Positions 24,939 through 33,242 of a DNA stretch of 64,000 nt are shown one piece after another. The DNA comes from Methylobacterium sp. AMS5. GTDB lineage: Bacteria > Pseudomonadota > Alphaproteobacteria > Rhizobiales > Beijerinckiaceae. Below the pieces are notes generated by a model. The model was not told the origin of the DNA. It saw only the letters and a list, made by a program, of their open reading frames with translations, and searched no databases. Numbering within the stretch: the first letter of the stretch is position 1; every line of letters starts with the position of its first letter. The DNA lies in contig NZ_CP006992.1 in NCBI RefSeq assembly GCF_001542815.1, positions 3,167,501-3,231,500 of the forward strand, in the 5' to 3' direction. A program made the translations under genes and the position numbers.

Positions 24939-26159
24939 ATGATCGGCCCCGAAGACGAGATGGAGGACGATTGGGCGGCCGCCTTTGCCGAGCAGGGCGG
25001 CGAGGGCGGCGGCGGCGACGCGTCGCTGGCCGAGGAATGGGGCGCGGCGCTCGCCGAGCAGGGCACGACCAAGAGTGCAGGCGACGTCGCCGCCGAATGG
25101 GCGACGATGATCGAGGACGGGGAGACCGAGAATCTTCCCGAACTCGCCGGCAACGACCGCATCCTGAACCAGGACGAGATCGACGGCGTCCTCGGCTTCT
25201 CCCTGCGCGAACTCTCCGCCTCCGGCGCGGGGGGCGTGCGCGCCATCGTCGATTCGGGCGTCGTCCAGTACGAACGCCTGCCGATGCTGGAGATCGTCTT
25301 CGACCGGATGATCCGGTTGCTGTCGACGAGCCTGCGCAACTTCTTCCAGGACAACGTCGAGGTGACGCTCGACAACATCACCTCGGTCCGCTTCGGCGAC
25401 TATCTCAACGCGATCCCGCTCCCGACCCTGCTCGGCGTGTTCAAGGCCGATTCCTGGGAGGGCTCGGGCCTCGTCACCGTCGAGCAGACGCTCGCCTACT
25501 CGACCATGGACCTGCTGCTCGGGGGCAAGCGCGGCGGCTCGTCGAGCCGGCTCGACGGACGGCCCTTCACCACGATCGAGATGAGCCTCGTGCGCCGCCT
25601 CGTCGAGATCATCCTCACCGACCTCGAACTGTCGTTCCAGCCGCTCTCGCCGGTGCGCTTCGGCATCGACCGCATCGAGACCAACCCGCGCTTCGCCACC
25701 ATCACCCGGCCCGGCAACGCCGCGATCCTGATCACGCTCAAGCTCGACATGGACGGGCGCGGCGGCGGGATGCAGATCCTGTTCCCCTACGCGACGGTCG
25801 AGCCGATCCGTGACCTGCTGATGCAGAGCTTCATGGGCGAGCGGCTCGGGCGCGATCAGGTCTGGGAGAGCCACCTCGCCACCGAGATCTGGCAGGCGGA
25901 TGTGGACATGGAGGCGGTGCTCCACGAGGTGACGCTGCCCCTCAAGCGGGTGCTCAACCTCAAGGTCGGCGACACGCTGATGTTCGACCGCAAGCCCTCT
26001 GATCTCATCACCGTGCGCTGTGGCGACTGGGCGCTGACGCAAGGGCGGATCGGCCGGATCGACGACGCGATCGCGGTGCAGATCGCCCGGCCGCTGCGGC
26101 AGTCCCGCACCACGCTGCAGGCCTACGAGATCTCGATGCAGAACCGTAACGACGGGTAG
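24939..26159 (+). CDS. fliM: Flagellar motor switch protein FliM
   Basis: A 406-residue C-ring protein that binds CheY-P and sets rotation direction. After an acidic, Gly-rich N-terminal extension (about residues 1-75) comes the conserved ILNQDEIDGVLGFSL, then the middle domain (LPMLEIVFDRMIRLLSTSLR, GVFKADSWEGSGLVTVEQTL) and the C-terminal SpoA domain (VGDTLMFDRKPSDLITVRCG). The usual N-terminal CheY-binding peptide is not obvious. It follows fliL by 79 bases. Confidence 0.95.
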   Translation: MIGPEDEMEDDWAAAFAEQGGEGGGGDASLAEEWGAALAEQGTTKSAGDVAAEWATMIEDGETENLPELAGNDRILNQDEIDGVLGFSLRELSASGAGGVRAIVDSGVVQYERLPMLEIVFDRMIRLLSTSLRNFFQDNVEVTLDNITSVRFGDYLNAIPLPTLLGVFKADSWEGSGLVTVEQTLAYSTMDLLLGGKRGGSSSRLDGRPFTTIEMSLVRRLVEIILTDLELSFQPLSPVRFGIDRIETNPRFATITRPGNAAILITLKLDMDGRGGGMQILFPYATVEPIRDLLMQSFMGERLGRDQVWESHLATEIWQADVDMEAVLHEVTLPLKRVLNLKVGDTLMFDRKPSDLITVRCGDWALTQGRIGRIDDAIAVQIARPLRQSRTTLQAYEISMQNRNDG

Positions 26160-26172
26160 CGGCAGGAAGACC

Positions 26173-26667
26173 ATGATGACCTTCTTCGTCTCGATGGCCG
26201 CCGACGTGCTCGTCGCCGTTCTTCTGGTCGCCACCATCGCCTCCTCGGTGAAGCTGTCGGGGCGCATCAACCGGCTCAAGGCGGACGAGGCGGCCCTGCG
26301 CTCCACCATCGGCGACCTCATGGTGGCGAGCGCCACCGCCGAGCGGGCCATCGCCGGCCTGCGCGCCACCCTCGACGAGTGCGACCGGACGCTGACCGAG
26401 CGCCTCGCCGGCGCCGAGCGCACCAGCACCGATCTCGCCGCCCATGTGCAGGCGGGGGAAAGCGTGATCAGCCGCATCGCGGCCATCGTCGGCCAGGCGC
26501 GGACCACCGCCACGGCGGCGCCCGCCGCGGCACCCACCGTACCGCGTCCGGTGGCCGTCGAGGCCGTGCCCGCCATCGGCAACGGCGAGCGCGTCGGCGC
26601 GGCGCTCGCCGCGGCTCAGGCCCTGTCCGAACGCGCCCTCGATCGCCTCCGGGCCAGGGCCGCATGA
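26173..26667 (+). CDS. DUF6468-type flagellar-operon membrane protein
   Basis: A 164-residue protein with an N-terminal membrane helix (ADVLVAVLLVATIASSVKLS), a coiled-coil region (RINRLKADEAALRSTIGDLM to about residue 100) and an Ala/Pro-rich tail ending in a helix. Position between fliM and the MotE-like gene is typical of the uncharacterised alphaproteobacterial family DUF6468. A GGCAGGAAGA ribosome-binding site precedes the ATG pair. Its last codons overlap the next gene by ATGA. It is probably a basal-body or motor accessory protein. Confidence 0.65.
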   Translation: MMTFFVSMAADVLVAVLLVATIASSVKLSGRINRLKADEAALRSTIGDLMVASATAERAIAGLRATLDECDRTLTERLAGAERTSTDLAAHVQAGESVISRIAAIVGQARTTATAAPAAAPTVPRPVAVEAVPAIGNGERVGAALAAAQALSERALDRLRARAA

Positions 26668-27461
26668 CCCTTCCCGCGCGCCGACTCGCACGTCTCGCGA
26701 GCCTTCCGGCGCGCCCCTTCCGGCTGCGCCTGATCGACGCCGTGACCCTGGCGGCGATCGGGCTTCTCGTGCTCAAGCTCACGGCGCTGGTCGCCGCGGA
26801 CGAGCCGGCGCCCGGCGCGCCGCTGCCGGATTTCGCCCGCGTGCTGGCCAAGGCGCGCACCAATTACGAACCGACCGACCCGACGACCACGGGCTCCGTC
26901 TCGGCGCCGCCGAAGAAGGCGGAACCCGCCCCGCCGCCGGTCTACCAGCCGCAGGTGCCGGAGCCGGTCTCGGACAGCGAGCGGGCGATCCTGGAAAAGC
27001 TTGCGGCCCGCCGCGACTCGCTCAAGCAGCGCCGTGACGAACTCGACCTGCGCGAGCAGATGCTCAAGGACGCCGAGCGCAAGCTCGAAACCGGCGTGGC
27101 CGACCTGAAGGGGGCCGAGGACAAGGTCGGGTCCGAGGGGACCAAGCGGGCCGAGGCCGAAAAGGCCGGGATGAAGGGCATCGTCCTCATGTACGAGACG
27201 ATGAAGCCGAAGGACGCGGCCCGGGTCTTCGACCGCCTGAACCTCGAGACGCTGGTGCCGATCGTGACGGCGATGAACCCGCGCAAGATGGCCGAGGTGC
27301 TCGCTCTGATGGGCTCGGAGCCGGCCGAGAAGCTGACCGTGGCGCTCGCCAACCGCGCCCGCGGCCTCGAAGCGCCCCAGGCGTCCGCCGCGATCCCCGG
27401 CCTGCCCCCCGGCGAGCTGCCGGCGATCGATCCGGGACCGACGGCACGGACGGCGCGCTAG
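26664..27461 (+). CDS. motE: MotE family protein (flagellar motor stator chaperone type)
   Basis: A 265-residue protein with an N-terminal signal or membrane segment (IDAVTLAAIGLLVLKLTALV), a Pro-rich linker, a coiled coil (LAARRDSLKQRRDELDLREQ to about residue 155) and a C-terminal MgtE-N-like domain (YETMKPKDAARVFDRLNLET, PIVTAMNPRKMAEVLALMG). This is the MotE architecture; MotE acts in the periplasm as a chaperone for MotC in rhizobia. The ATG overlaps the preceding stop codon (ATGA). It ends the fliL-fliM operon and is followed by a hairpin repeat. Confidence 0.8.
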   Translation: MTLPARRLARLASLPARPFRLRLIDAVTLAAIGLLVLKLTALVAADEPAPGAPLPDFARVLAKARTNYEPTDPTTTGSVSAPPKKAEPAPPPVYQPQVPEPVSDSERAILEKLAARRDSLKQRRDELDLREQMLKDAERKLETGVADLKGAEDKVGSEGTKRAEAEKAGMKGIVLMYETMKPKDAARVFDRLNLETLVPIVTAMNPRKMAEVLALMGSEPAEKLTVALANRARGLEAPQASAAIPGLPPGELPAIDPGPTARTAR

Positions 27462-27467
27462 AGCGCC

Positions 27468-27526
27468 TTCCGACGAAGCGGTCACCGGTTCGTCGAAAGG
27501 AGGTGCATCAAGACAAGGGGTTAGAG
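27468..27526. repeat. Intergenic repeat with TTCCGACGAA/TTCGTCGAAA hairpin
   Basis: Arms at 27468-27477 and 27489-27498 pair with one mismatch, followed by CATCAAGACAAGGGGTTAGAG. The end resembles that of the element at 28211-28280 (TTAAAACAAGGGCTTAG), suggesting a shared intergenic repeat type. It lies directly after motE and may act as its terminator. Confidence 0.55.
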
Positions 27527-27561
27527 ACGCCGGCCTGACGCAATCAGGTCGAATACGGCTC

Positions 27562-28062
27562 TCAGGGCGACCCGGCCGGCTCCGCCAGGGCCCGCTCGAT
27601 CGCACCGTCCAGGGCCTCGGGCTTCGTGGAGGGGGAGAATCGGCCGATCACCCGGCCGTTCCGGCCGATCAGGAATTTCGTGAAATTCCATTTGATGGCC
27701 TGCGTGCCGAACAGGCCGCGCTTCTCGCGCTTGAGATCGACGTAGAGCGGGTCGGCGCCCGAGCCGTTGACCTCGACCTTGGCGAGGACCGGAAAGGTCA
27801 CGTCGTAGGTCAACGAGCAGAACTGCTCGATGGCGGCGGCATCGCCCGGCTCCTGCGCACCGAACTGGTTGCAGGGCAGGCCGAGCACCACGAGGCCGCG
27901 GGCACGATGGCGCCGCCACAGGGTCTCCAAGCCCTGATATTGCGGCGTGAACCCGCATTTCGAGGCGGTGTTGACCACCAGAAGCACCTTGCCGCGATAC
28001 TGCGACAGGGGATGCGGTCCACCGCGCGCGTCGCGCGGGACGTGATCGTAGAGGTTGCTCAT
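27562..28062 (-). CDS. Glutathione peroxidase family protein
   Basis: A 166-residue thiol peroxidase of the glutathione peroxidase (BtuE) family that reduces hydrogen peroxide and organic hydroperoxides. Catalytic motifs are intact: NTASKCGFTPQY with the peroxidatic cysteine (around residue 36), GLPCNQFGAQEPG with a second cysteine and the conserved Gln/Asn, and KWNFTKFLI with the catalytic tryptophan and asparagine. Bacterial members usually depend on thioredoxin rather than glutathione. ATG 28062 is preferred over an in-frame codon four residues earlier. It is transcribed leftward, alone. Confidence 0.92.
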   Translation of the reverse strand: MSNLYDHVPRDARGGPHPLSQYRGKVLLVVNTASKCGFTPQYQGLETLWRRHRARGLVVLGLPCNQFGAQEPGDAAAIEQFCSLTYDVTFPVLAKVEVNGSGADPLYVDLKREKRGLFGTQAIKWNFTKFLIGRNGRVIGRFSPSTKPEALDGAIERALAEPAGSP

Positions 28063-28210
28063 GACCGCCCCCAACGCCGTCGATTGCTCAATAGTCCCGT
28101 CTCCAAGGGTGATATTGTCCTAAATTTCCTGGAACGGTTCCAGGCTCGACTGTAAATCCCATTGTCGCCGTGCCGTGCGGCGTCCCTGCAATTGCATCCT
28201 TGAGCAAGCG

Positions 28211-28280
28211 GGGCTAGAGCGCTCTCCGCTGGGCAGCAGACCGGCCCGGCGTAAGAGAGCACGTTAAAACAAGGGCTTAG
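28211..28280. repeat. Intergenic inverted repeat ending TTAAAACAAGGGCTTAG
   Basis: Starts GGGCTAGAGCGCTCTCCGCT; the left stem GCTCTC-CGCTGGGC pairs imperfectly with the right stem GCCCGGCGTAAGAGAGC, then comes ACGTTAAAACAAGGGCTTAG. The flanking GGGCTAGAG / AAGGGCTTAG motifs recur near 27510-27526. It looks like a small non-coding mobile palindrome of the kind common in rhizobia and Methylobacterium. Confidence 0.5.
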
Positions 28281-28358
28281 TGTCTCCCACACAACTCTCG
28301 CCGCGCCAACCGTGTCCGGTGGGGAGACGATCGGTGATCGGGCATTGTGTGAGGCACT
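28279..28358. repeat. 80-bp palindromic element, copy 1 (AGTGTCTC...GAGGCACT)
   Basis: Begins AGTGTCTCCCACACAACTCT and ends GGGCATTGTGTGAGGCACT. The two ends are imperfect inverted repeats of each other. A second copy with the same ends lies at 40498-40576. It immediately follows the repeat at 28211-28280 and precedes the ialB-type gene by 36 bases. Confidence 0.65.
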
Positions 28359-28394
28359 TCCAGAGGCCCGGACGACACTCGCAGGAGCTCCACC

Positions 28395-29093
28395 ATGCCG
28401 TCCCTGTCCCGCGGAACCGCGTCCTCCACGGCGCTTCTGCTCGCCGGATTGATGGCCCTGGTCGGGCCGAACATCGCCTCCGCTCAGGAGGCCGCACCGG
28501 AGGCCGCCCCCGCGGAGCCGGCCGCGCGACCGAAGCCGCGCCCGCGCAAGCCGGCACCGAAGAAGGAAGAGGCGAAAGAGCCGGCGAGCGCCGCCCCCTC
28601 CGGCACGGTGCTGGAGCCCGCAGCGGCCTCCGGATCGGCCCAATGGCCGCCCGGCGCGACCTCGGTCAGCGAAAGCTACGGCGATTGGACGATGAACTGC
28701 AACCGCGCCGAGGCGCGCACCGATTGCGTGATCATCCAGTCGCAGGGCGACCGGCGCACCGGAAAGCGGCTGTTCAGCGTCGAACTGCGGCCGCCCAAGG
28801 ACGGCAAGAGCGAGGGCCTGATCCTGATGCCGTTCGGCCTTCAGATCGAACCCGGCGTCTCGTTCAAGCTCGACGACCGGCAACTCGGCAAGGGCGCGCC
28901 CTTCTCGTTCTGCGTCAGCGACGGCTGCCTCGTGCCGGTCAGCCTGCCGACTCTGGCCACCGACACGATGAAGACGGCCACCAGCCTCACCATCACGGCG
29001 ACGAAACCGGACGCCAAGGAGCCGACGATCATCACCGTGCCGCTCTCCGGCTTCGCGGCCGCCTTCGCCCGGGCGAGCGCCTTCGGGAGCTGA
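28395..29093 (+). CDS. Invasion-associated locus B (IalB) family protein
   Basis: A 232-residue exported protein. The signal peptide (STALLLAGLMALVGPNIASA) is followed by a Pro/Ala/Lys-rich linker (residues 31-75) and the IalB domain: YGDWTMNCNRAEARTDCVII, LMPFGLQIEPGVSFKLDDRQ, PFSFCVSDGCLVPVSL, with two probable disulfide pairs. IalB-type proteins are periplasmic in many alphaproteobacteria; outside Bartonella their role is not known. An AGGAG ribosome-binding site lies 6 bases before the ATG. Confidence 0.88.
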   Translation: MPSLSRGTASSTALLLAGLMALVGPNIASAQEAAPEAAPAEPAARPKPRPRKPAPKKEEAKEPASAAPSGTVLEPAAASGSAQWPPGATSVSESYGDWTMNCNRAEARTDCVIIQSQGDRRTGKRLFSVELRPPKDGKSEGLILMPFGLQIEPGVSFKLDDRQLGKGAPFSFCVSDGCLVPVSLPTLATDTMKTATSLTITATKPDAKEPTIITVPLSGFAAAFARASAFGS

Positions 29094-29139
29094 CGCGCCC
29101 GGTCTCGCGATCGGTCGGAGAAATGGTAAGGCTGCCCCC

Positions 29140-30381
29140 ATGCAGCCCTTTGCCAAAGCGCTCCTTCTCGCCACCGCGATCCTCGCCGGGCCGATCCCAG
29201 CGCGGGCCGAGGCACCGACCGACCCGGCGCCGCCGGATTTCGCGCGATGCCTCGGTGAATTGAAGACGCTCGCCGAGGAGCGCGGCGTGCCGCGGACGGT
29301 GGCCGAGACGGCCCTGTCGGGGATCGCGCCCGATCCCTCGGTGGTGCCGGCGACCCAATCGCAGGCCGAGTTCGTCAAGCCGATCTGGGAGTATATCGAG
29401 GCGAGCGTCACGCCGGAGCGGATCGCGACAGGCCAAGCCAAGCTCGCCCAGTGGTCCGAGGTGCTGGGGCGGATCGAGGCGGCCTACGGCGTCGATCGGC
29501 ACATTCTGGTCGCCTTCTGGGGCGTCGAGTCGAATTACGGGGCCGCCCTCGAAGGCTCCGGCATCCGTCCCGTCGTGCCGGCGCTGGCGACGCTGGCCTG
29601 CGGCGATCCCGCCCGGCCCGGCCTGTGGCGCGACGAACTCGTCGCGGCCCTGAAGATCCTCGGCGACGGCGATGCCGACGCGGAACGGATGCGCGGATCC
29701 TGGGCCGGCGCCATGGGCCACACCCAGTTCATGCCGACCGCGTTCCTGCGCCACGCGGTCGATTTCGACGGCGACGGCAAACGCGACATCTGGCACTCGG
29801 TGCCCGACGCGCTCGCCTCGACCGCCAACTTCCTGAAGCAGTCCGGCTGGCGCGCGGGCGAGGGCTGGGGCCTTGAGGTGCGCCTGCCCGACGGGTTCGA
29901 CTACCGGCTCGCCGACGAGACCACCGAGCGGCCTTTCACCGAGTGGCAGACGCTCGGCCTCAAGCCGGCCAACGGCGCCTTTCCCGATGGTGCGGAGCGC
30001 GCCGCCGCCCTGCTGCTGCCGACGGGCGCGAAGGGGCCGGCCTTCCTGCTGGAACCGAACTTCCGGGTGATCCTGCGCTACAACACGGCGCTCGCCTACG
30101 CGCTGACCGTGGCGCATCTCTCCGACCGGCTGCGCGGCGCGCCCGGCTTCACCCGCGACTGGCCGCGGACCGACCGAATGCTCACGACGGAGGAGCGCAC
30201 CGATCTGCAGACCCGGCTCGCCGCCCTCGGCCACCCGGTCGGCGGCGCGGATGGGAAGATCGGGCCGAAGACCCGTGCCGCGATCCGGGCCTTCCAGGAA
30301 GCCAAGGGCCTCGTCCCCGACGGCTATGCCGATGCCGCGCTGCTCGATCGGGTGCGGGCGACGAACGCGCCGGCCCCGTGA
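29140..30381 (+). CDS. Lytic murein transglycosylase (MltB family) with peptidoglycan-binding domain
   Basis: A 413-residue periplasmic enzyme that cleaves glycan strands to 1,6-anhydromuropeptides. A signal peptide (ALLLATAILAGPIPARAEA) is followed by the catalytic domain, with the catalytic glutamate in FWGVESNYGAALEGSG (around residue 130) and the GAMGHTQFMPTAFLRHAVD motif. The last 70 residues are a PG_binding_1 repeat (LQTRLAALGHPVGGADGKIG, PKTRAAIRAFQ). There is no lipobox, so it is soluble. The quinone reductase gene starts 4 bases after the stop. Confidence 0.92.
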   Translation: MQPFAKALLLATAILAGPIPARAEAPTDPAPPDFARCLGELKTLAEERGVPRTVAETALSGIAPDPSVVPATQSQAEFVKPIWEYIEASVTPERIATGQAKLAQWSEVLGRIEAAYGVDRHILVAFWGVESNYGAALEGSGIRPVVPALATLACGDPARPGLWRDELVAALKILGDGDADAERMRGSWAGAMGHTQFMPTAFLRHAVDFDGDGKRDIWHSVPDALASTANFLKQSGWRAGEGWGLEVRLPDGFDYRLADETTERPFTEWQTLGLKPANGAFPDGAERAAALLLPTGAKGPAFLLEPNFRVILRYNTALAYALTVAHLSDRLRGAPGFTRDWPRTDRMLTTEERTDLQTRLAALGHPVGGADGKIGPKTRAAIRAFQEAKGLVPDGYADAALLDRVRATNAPAP

Positions 30382-30385
30382 GCCG

Positions 30386-30970
30386 ATGCGCGTCCTGCTG
30401 GTCCATTGCCATCCCCGCCGCGACAGCTTCAACGCGGCGCTGCGCGACACGGCCGCCGCCGCGCTCGAAGCGGCGGGCCACACGATCGAACGGCTCGATC
30501 TCTACGGAGCGGGTTTCGATCCGCGGCTGAGTGCGGAGGAACGGGGCGCCTATTACGAGGAGGGTGCCGAGCGGCCGGATCTCGCCGGCCACATCGCCGC
30601 CCTGCGCCGGGCCGAAGCTCTGGTCCTCGTCTACCCGACATGGTGGTTCGGACCGCCGGCCATGCTGAAAGGCTGGTTCGACCGGGTCTGGCTGCCGGGC
30701 GTGGCCTTCGCACTGGGCGGGGCGAAGGTGCTGCAACCACGCCTCACCAACATCCGAAGGATCGCCGTCGTGACGACCTACGGCTCGCCGCGCTGGCTGC
30801 TCTGGCTCGTCGGCTGGCCCGATTGGCGGCTGTTCCGCTTCGGCATCCGCCCGCTCTGCGCCCCGCGCTGCCGGCTCGACTGGATCGCGCTCACCGGCAT
30901 GGATGGAGCCTCGGAGCCGATGCGCGCGCGTTTCATCGAGCGGGTTCGCCGACGGCTGTCGGCGTTCTGA
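30386..30970 (+). CDS. NAD(P)H dehydrogenase (quinone) / flavodoxin-like oxidoreductase
   Basis: A 194-residue flavoprotein of the NQO1/MdaB/KefF group. It begins MRVLLVHCHPRRDSFNAAL, the strand-loop that binds FMN/FAD phosphate, and has VLVYPTWWFGPPAMLKGWFD with RVWLPGVAF, the family's flavin/quinone-site signature. It probably carries out two-electron reduction of quinones and protects against redox cycling. It follows the transglycosylase by 4 bases, so they share a transcript; the link between the two functions is not obvious. Confidence 0.85.
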   Translation: MRVLLVHCHPRRDSFNAALRDTAAAALEAAGHTIERLDLYGAGFDPRLSAEERGAYYEEGAERPDLAGHIAALRRAEALVLVYPTWWFGPPAMLKGWFDRVWLPGVAFALGGAKVLQPRLTNIRRIAVVTTYGSPRWLLWLVGWPDWRLFRFGIRPLCAPRCRLDWIALTGMDGASEPMRARFIERVRRRLSAF

Positions 30971-30976
30971 GCCGTA

Positions 30977-31372
30977 TCAACCGCCCGGGAAGCGCTCGAA
31001 GCTCGGCAACCGGTGCGCCTCCTCCATCCAGGCGACGCGCTCGGCCACCTGGATATGCGCCTGCGGCGGCAGGGCTTCGGGCGTGTCGAGGGTGCCTGTC
31101 TGCACGTCGATCATGCCCGGCAGCATCTGCTCGTTGACGTAGAACAGGCCCGTGCCGCACTTCCCGCAGAAATGCCGCCGTCCGTGCTCGGAGGAGGCGT
31201 AGACCGTGGGCTCGCCGGAGATCGTCACACGCGCGGCCGGCACCATCGCCCAGCCGACCATCGGCGCGCCGGAATGGCGCCGGCAATCCGAGCAGTGGCA
31301 GAGCGCGCTATGGGCCACCTCGGTCGGCATCTCGTAGGTGATGGCCCCGCAATGGCAGCGTCCCGTGAGCAT
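30977..31372 (-). CDS. GFA (glutathione-dependent formaldehyde-activating-like) family protein
   Basis: A 131-residue zinc protein. The GFA fold is marked by GRCHCGAITYE (CxC), CHCSDCRRHSGAPMVGW (CxxC) and GHRRHFCGKCGTGLFY (CxxC). The name comes from Paracoccus Gfa, proposed to condense glutathione with formaldehyde; most homologues have unknown substrates, so a direct role in formaldehyde metabolism is only a possibility in a methylotroph. GGAGG lies 5 bases before ATG 31372, fixing the start. It is convergent with the quinone reductase gene. Confidence 0.85.
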   Translation of the reverse strand: MLTGRCHCGAITYEMPTEVAHSALCHCSDCRRHSGAPMVGWAMVPAARVTISGEPTVYASSEHGRRHFCGKCGTGLFYVNEQMLPGMIDVQTGTLDTPEALPPQAHIQVAERVAWMEEAHRLPSFERFPGG

Positions 31373-31414
31373 GAAACCTCCTCGAATCGCGAAGCAGCGA
31401 TGCGCCGGAGGATA

Positions 31415-31452
31415 GAGCATCGTCCCGAAGGAAGGGGTACCGGCGTTCGGAA
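31415..31452. repeat. Degenerate member of the CCCGAAAG repeat family
   Basis: GAGCATCGTCCCGAAG followed about 15 bases later by GTTCGGAAAAAC resembles the element at 7466-7504, with a decayed right arm. It lies upstream of the leftward GFA gene. Confidence 0.4.
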
Positions 31453-31508
31453 AAACAGACGCTGCGAAGACGAAAGTCCGGGGCCCGATGAGGCCTCAGA
31501 ATGCGAGA

Positions 31509-31541
31509 AGCCGCGGCAGCCCTCTTCCGGCTGCCGCGGCT
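31509..31541 (-). terminator. Strong hairpin downstream of dctA
   Basis: AGCCGCGGCAGCC at 31509-31521 pairs perfectly over 13 bases with GGCTGCCGCGGCT at 31529-31541. It lies 47 bases beyond the dctA stop codon. The following bases (TTCTCGCATTCT on the minus strand) are only partly T-rich, so termination may be incomplete. Confidence 0.65.
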
Positions 31542-31587
31542 CCCATACCGGACGAAGGACGCAGGACGGTGCGCCCTCCTGACCGGA

Positions 31588-32931
31588 TCACTCAGCCGGC
31601 TGAAGGACCGGGGCAGGGGTCGCCTCGGCGACCGGCTTGCCACCCAGCGCGGCGTGAAGCTTGGCCTCGTCGACCTCACCTTCCCAGCGGGCGACGACGA
31701 TGCAGGCCACCGCATTGCCGATGAAGTTGGTGAGGGCGCGGCATTCCGACATGAAGCGGTCGATGCCGAGGATCAGCGCCATGCCGACGACCGGCACGGA
31801 GGGGACGACGGCGAGCGTCGCGGCCAAGGTGATGAAGCCCGAGCCGGTCACACCCGCCGCGCCCTTCGAGGAGAGCATGGCGACGAGCAGCAGCAGAACC
31901 TGCTCGCCGAAGGTGATCGGGGTGTCGGTGGCCTGGGCGATGAAGAGCGCCGCCATCGTCATGTAGATGTTGGTGCCGTCGAGGTTGAACGAGTAGCCGG
32001 TGGGGACCACGAGGCCGACGACGGGGCGCGAGCAGCCGGCCTTCTCCATCTTGTCGATGAGCGAGGGCAGGGCCGATTCCGAGGAGGAGGTGCCGAGCAC
32101 CAGCATCAGCTCTTCCTTGATGTAGCGGATGAGCTTGAGGATCGAGAAGCCGTTGTAGCGGGCGACCGCGCCGAGCACGCCGAGAACGAAGATCGCCGAG
32201 GTCAGGTAGAAGGCGCCGACGAGGTAGGCGAGGTTGGCGAGCGACGAGATGCCGTACTTGCCGATGGTGAAGGCCATCGCGCCGAAGGCGCCGATGGGGG
32301 CGACCTTCATGATGATGTTGACGACACCGAAGATCGCCTCCGACATCACCTTGATGATGTCGAGAACCGGCTTGCCGCGCTCGCCGAGGAAGGCGAGGCC
32401 GAAGCCGAACAGCACCGAGAAGAACAGAACCTGGAGGATCTCACCGCCCGCGAACGCACCGACGGCCGTCGTCGGGATGATGTTCATCAGGAAGTCGGCG
32501 ATGTTCTGCTCCTTGGCCTTGCCGGCATAGGTCGCCACCGCCTTCGGATCGAGCGAGTTCGGGTCGATATGCAGGCCGTGGCCGGGCTGGAGCACGTTGG
32601 CGACGATGAGGCCGACGATCAGGGCCAGCGTCGAGAACGTGATGAAGTAGATGAGCGCCTTGCCGCCAACGCGGCCGACCTTCTCGAGATTGGTCATGCC
32701 GGCGATGCCGGAGACGACGGTGAGGAAGATCACCGGCGCGATGATCATCTTGACGAGCTTGATGAAGGCGTCGCCGAGCGGCTTCATGTCGGCGCCGAGC
32801 TTCGGGTAGAAATGCCCGAGGGCAATGCCGATGGCGACGGCGACCAGAACCTGGAAGTACAGCGTGCGATAGAGCGGCTTGGGTGCGGGCGGCGCGTGGG
32901 GCGCGGTCAAAGGGGACGGCACGGTGGCCAT
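31588..32931 (-). CDS. dctA: C4-dicarboxylate transport protein DctA
   Basis: A 447-residue proton/dicarboxylate symporter of the DAACS family that imports succinate, malate and fumarate. About eight membrane helices, starting with [19 protein letters not shown]. Family hallmarks are all present: [13 protein letters not shown] (the serine-rich re-entrant loop), [34 protein letters not shown] and [14 protein letters not shown]. The gene is divergent from dctB-dctD, with a sigma-54 promoter 151 bases upstream and a probable DctD site behind it. It is flanked downstream by a long perfect hairpin. Confidence 0.97.
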   Translation of the reverse strand: MATVPSPLTAPHAPPAPKPLYRTLYFQVLVAVAIGIALGHFYPKLGADMKPLGDAFIKLVKMIIAPVIFLTVVSGIAGMTNLEKVGRVGGKALIYFITFSTLALIVGLIVANVLQPGHGLHIDPNSLDPKAVATYAGKAKEQNIADFLMNIIPTTAVGAFAGGEILQVLFFSVLFGFGLAFLGERGKPVLDIIKVMSEAIFGVVNIIMKVAPIGAFGAMAFTIGKYGISSLANLAYLVGAFYLTSAIFVLGVLGAVARYNGFSILKLIRYIKEELMLVLGTSSSESALPSLIDKMEKAGCSRPVVGLVVPTGYSFNLDGTNIYMTMAALFIAQATDTPITFGEQVLLLLVAMLSSKGAAGVTGSGFITLAATLAVVPSVPVVGMALILGIDRFMSECRALTNFIGNAVACIVVARWEGEVDEAKLHAALGGKPVAEATPAPVLQPAE

Positions 32932-33082
32932 GGGCGTTGCTCCCTGTCGGACGGTGGATGGTCCGTCGGATCGGTTCGCCGAACGCCTCCCGAGGAGGAT
33001 TCCGGTCCCGTCCGCTCTTGCTTTTGGCCTCGCGGCACACAGCTCTGCAGTTCAGTCATGGCTGCGTTACGATCAGGGAATG

Positions 33083-33097
33083 GCAACGGGCATGCCA
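33083..33097 (-). promoter_or_regulatory. Sigma-54 promoter of dctA
   Basis: On the minus strand the site is TGGCATGCCCGTTGC. It matches TGGCACG-N4-TTGC at every position but one, with correct -24/-12 spacing. It points toward dctA and leaves a leader of about 150 bases. DctD, encoded divergently, is the expected activator. Confidence 0.8.
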
Positions 33098-33182
33098 AGC
33101 CAAAGGCGCCGGTAACTTTTTATTAAAGCACTGAAATGAATGATATTTCACGTTTTCACGCGCAAGGCGCCCGAATGCCTGT

Positions 33183-33196
33183 TGCGGTGATCCGCA
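33183..33196. promoter_or_regulatory. Probable DctD upstream activating site
   Basis: TGCGG-TGAT-CCGCA is a perfect 5+4+5 inverted repeat about 90 bases upstream of the dctA -24 element. Rhizobial DctD sites have TGCGG-AAAT-CCGCA cores at similar distances. It is only some 50 bases from the dctB start, so it could also influence dctBD. Only one clear copy is seen, whereas rhizobia often have two. Confidence 0.6.
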
Positions 33197-33242
33197 CGCG
33201 GGGCCCCGGATCGTTCCGGAGTTTCGCACTGGACGTGCCGCG

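Larger units (their letters stand above)
28063..28394. other. Intergenic region filled by two adjacent repeat elements
   Basis: About 330 bases between the divergent peroxidase and IalB genes. The right half holds two different inverted-repeat elements that abut at 28279. The left part contains the peroxidase promoter region, somewhat AT-rich. No gene is seen. Confidence 0.5.

Noticed and set aside
31509..31541. Perfect hairpin considered as a CRISPR or mobile-element end
   Set aside because: Single copy, placed just after dctA, consistent with a terminator.
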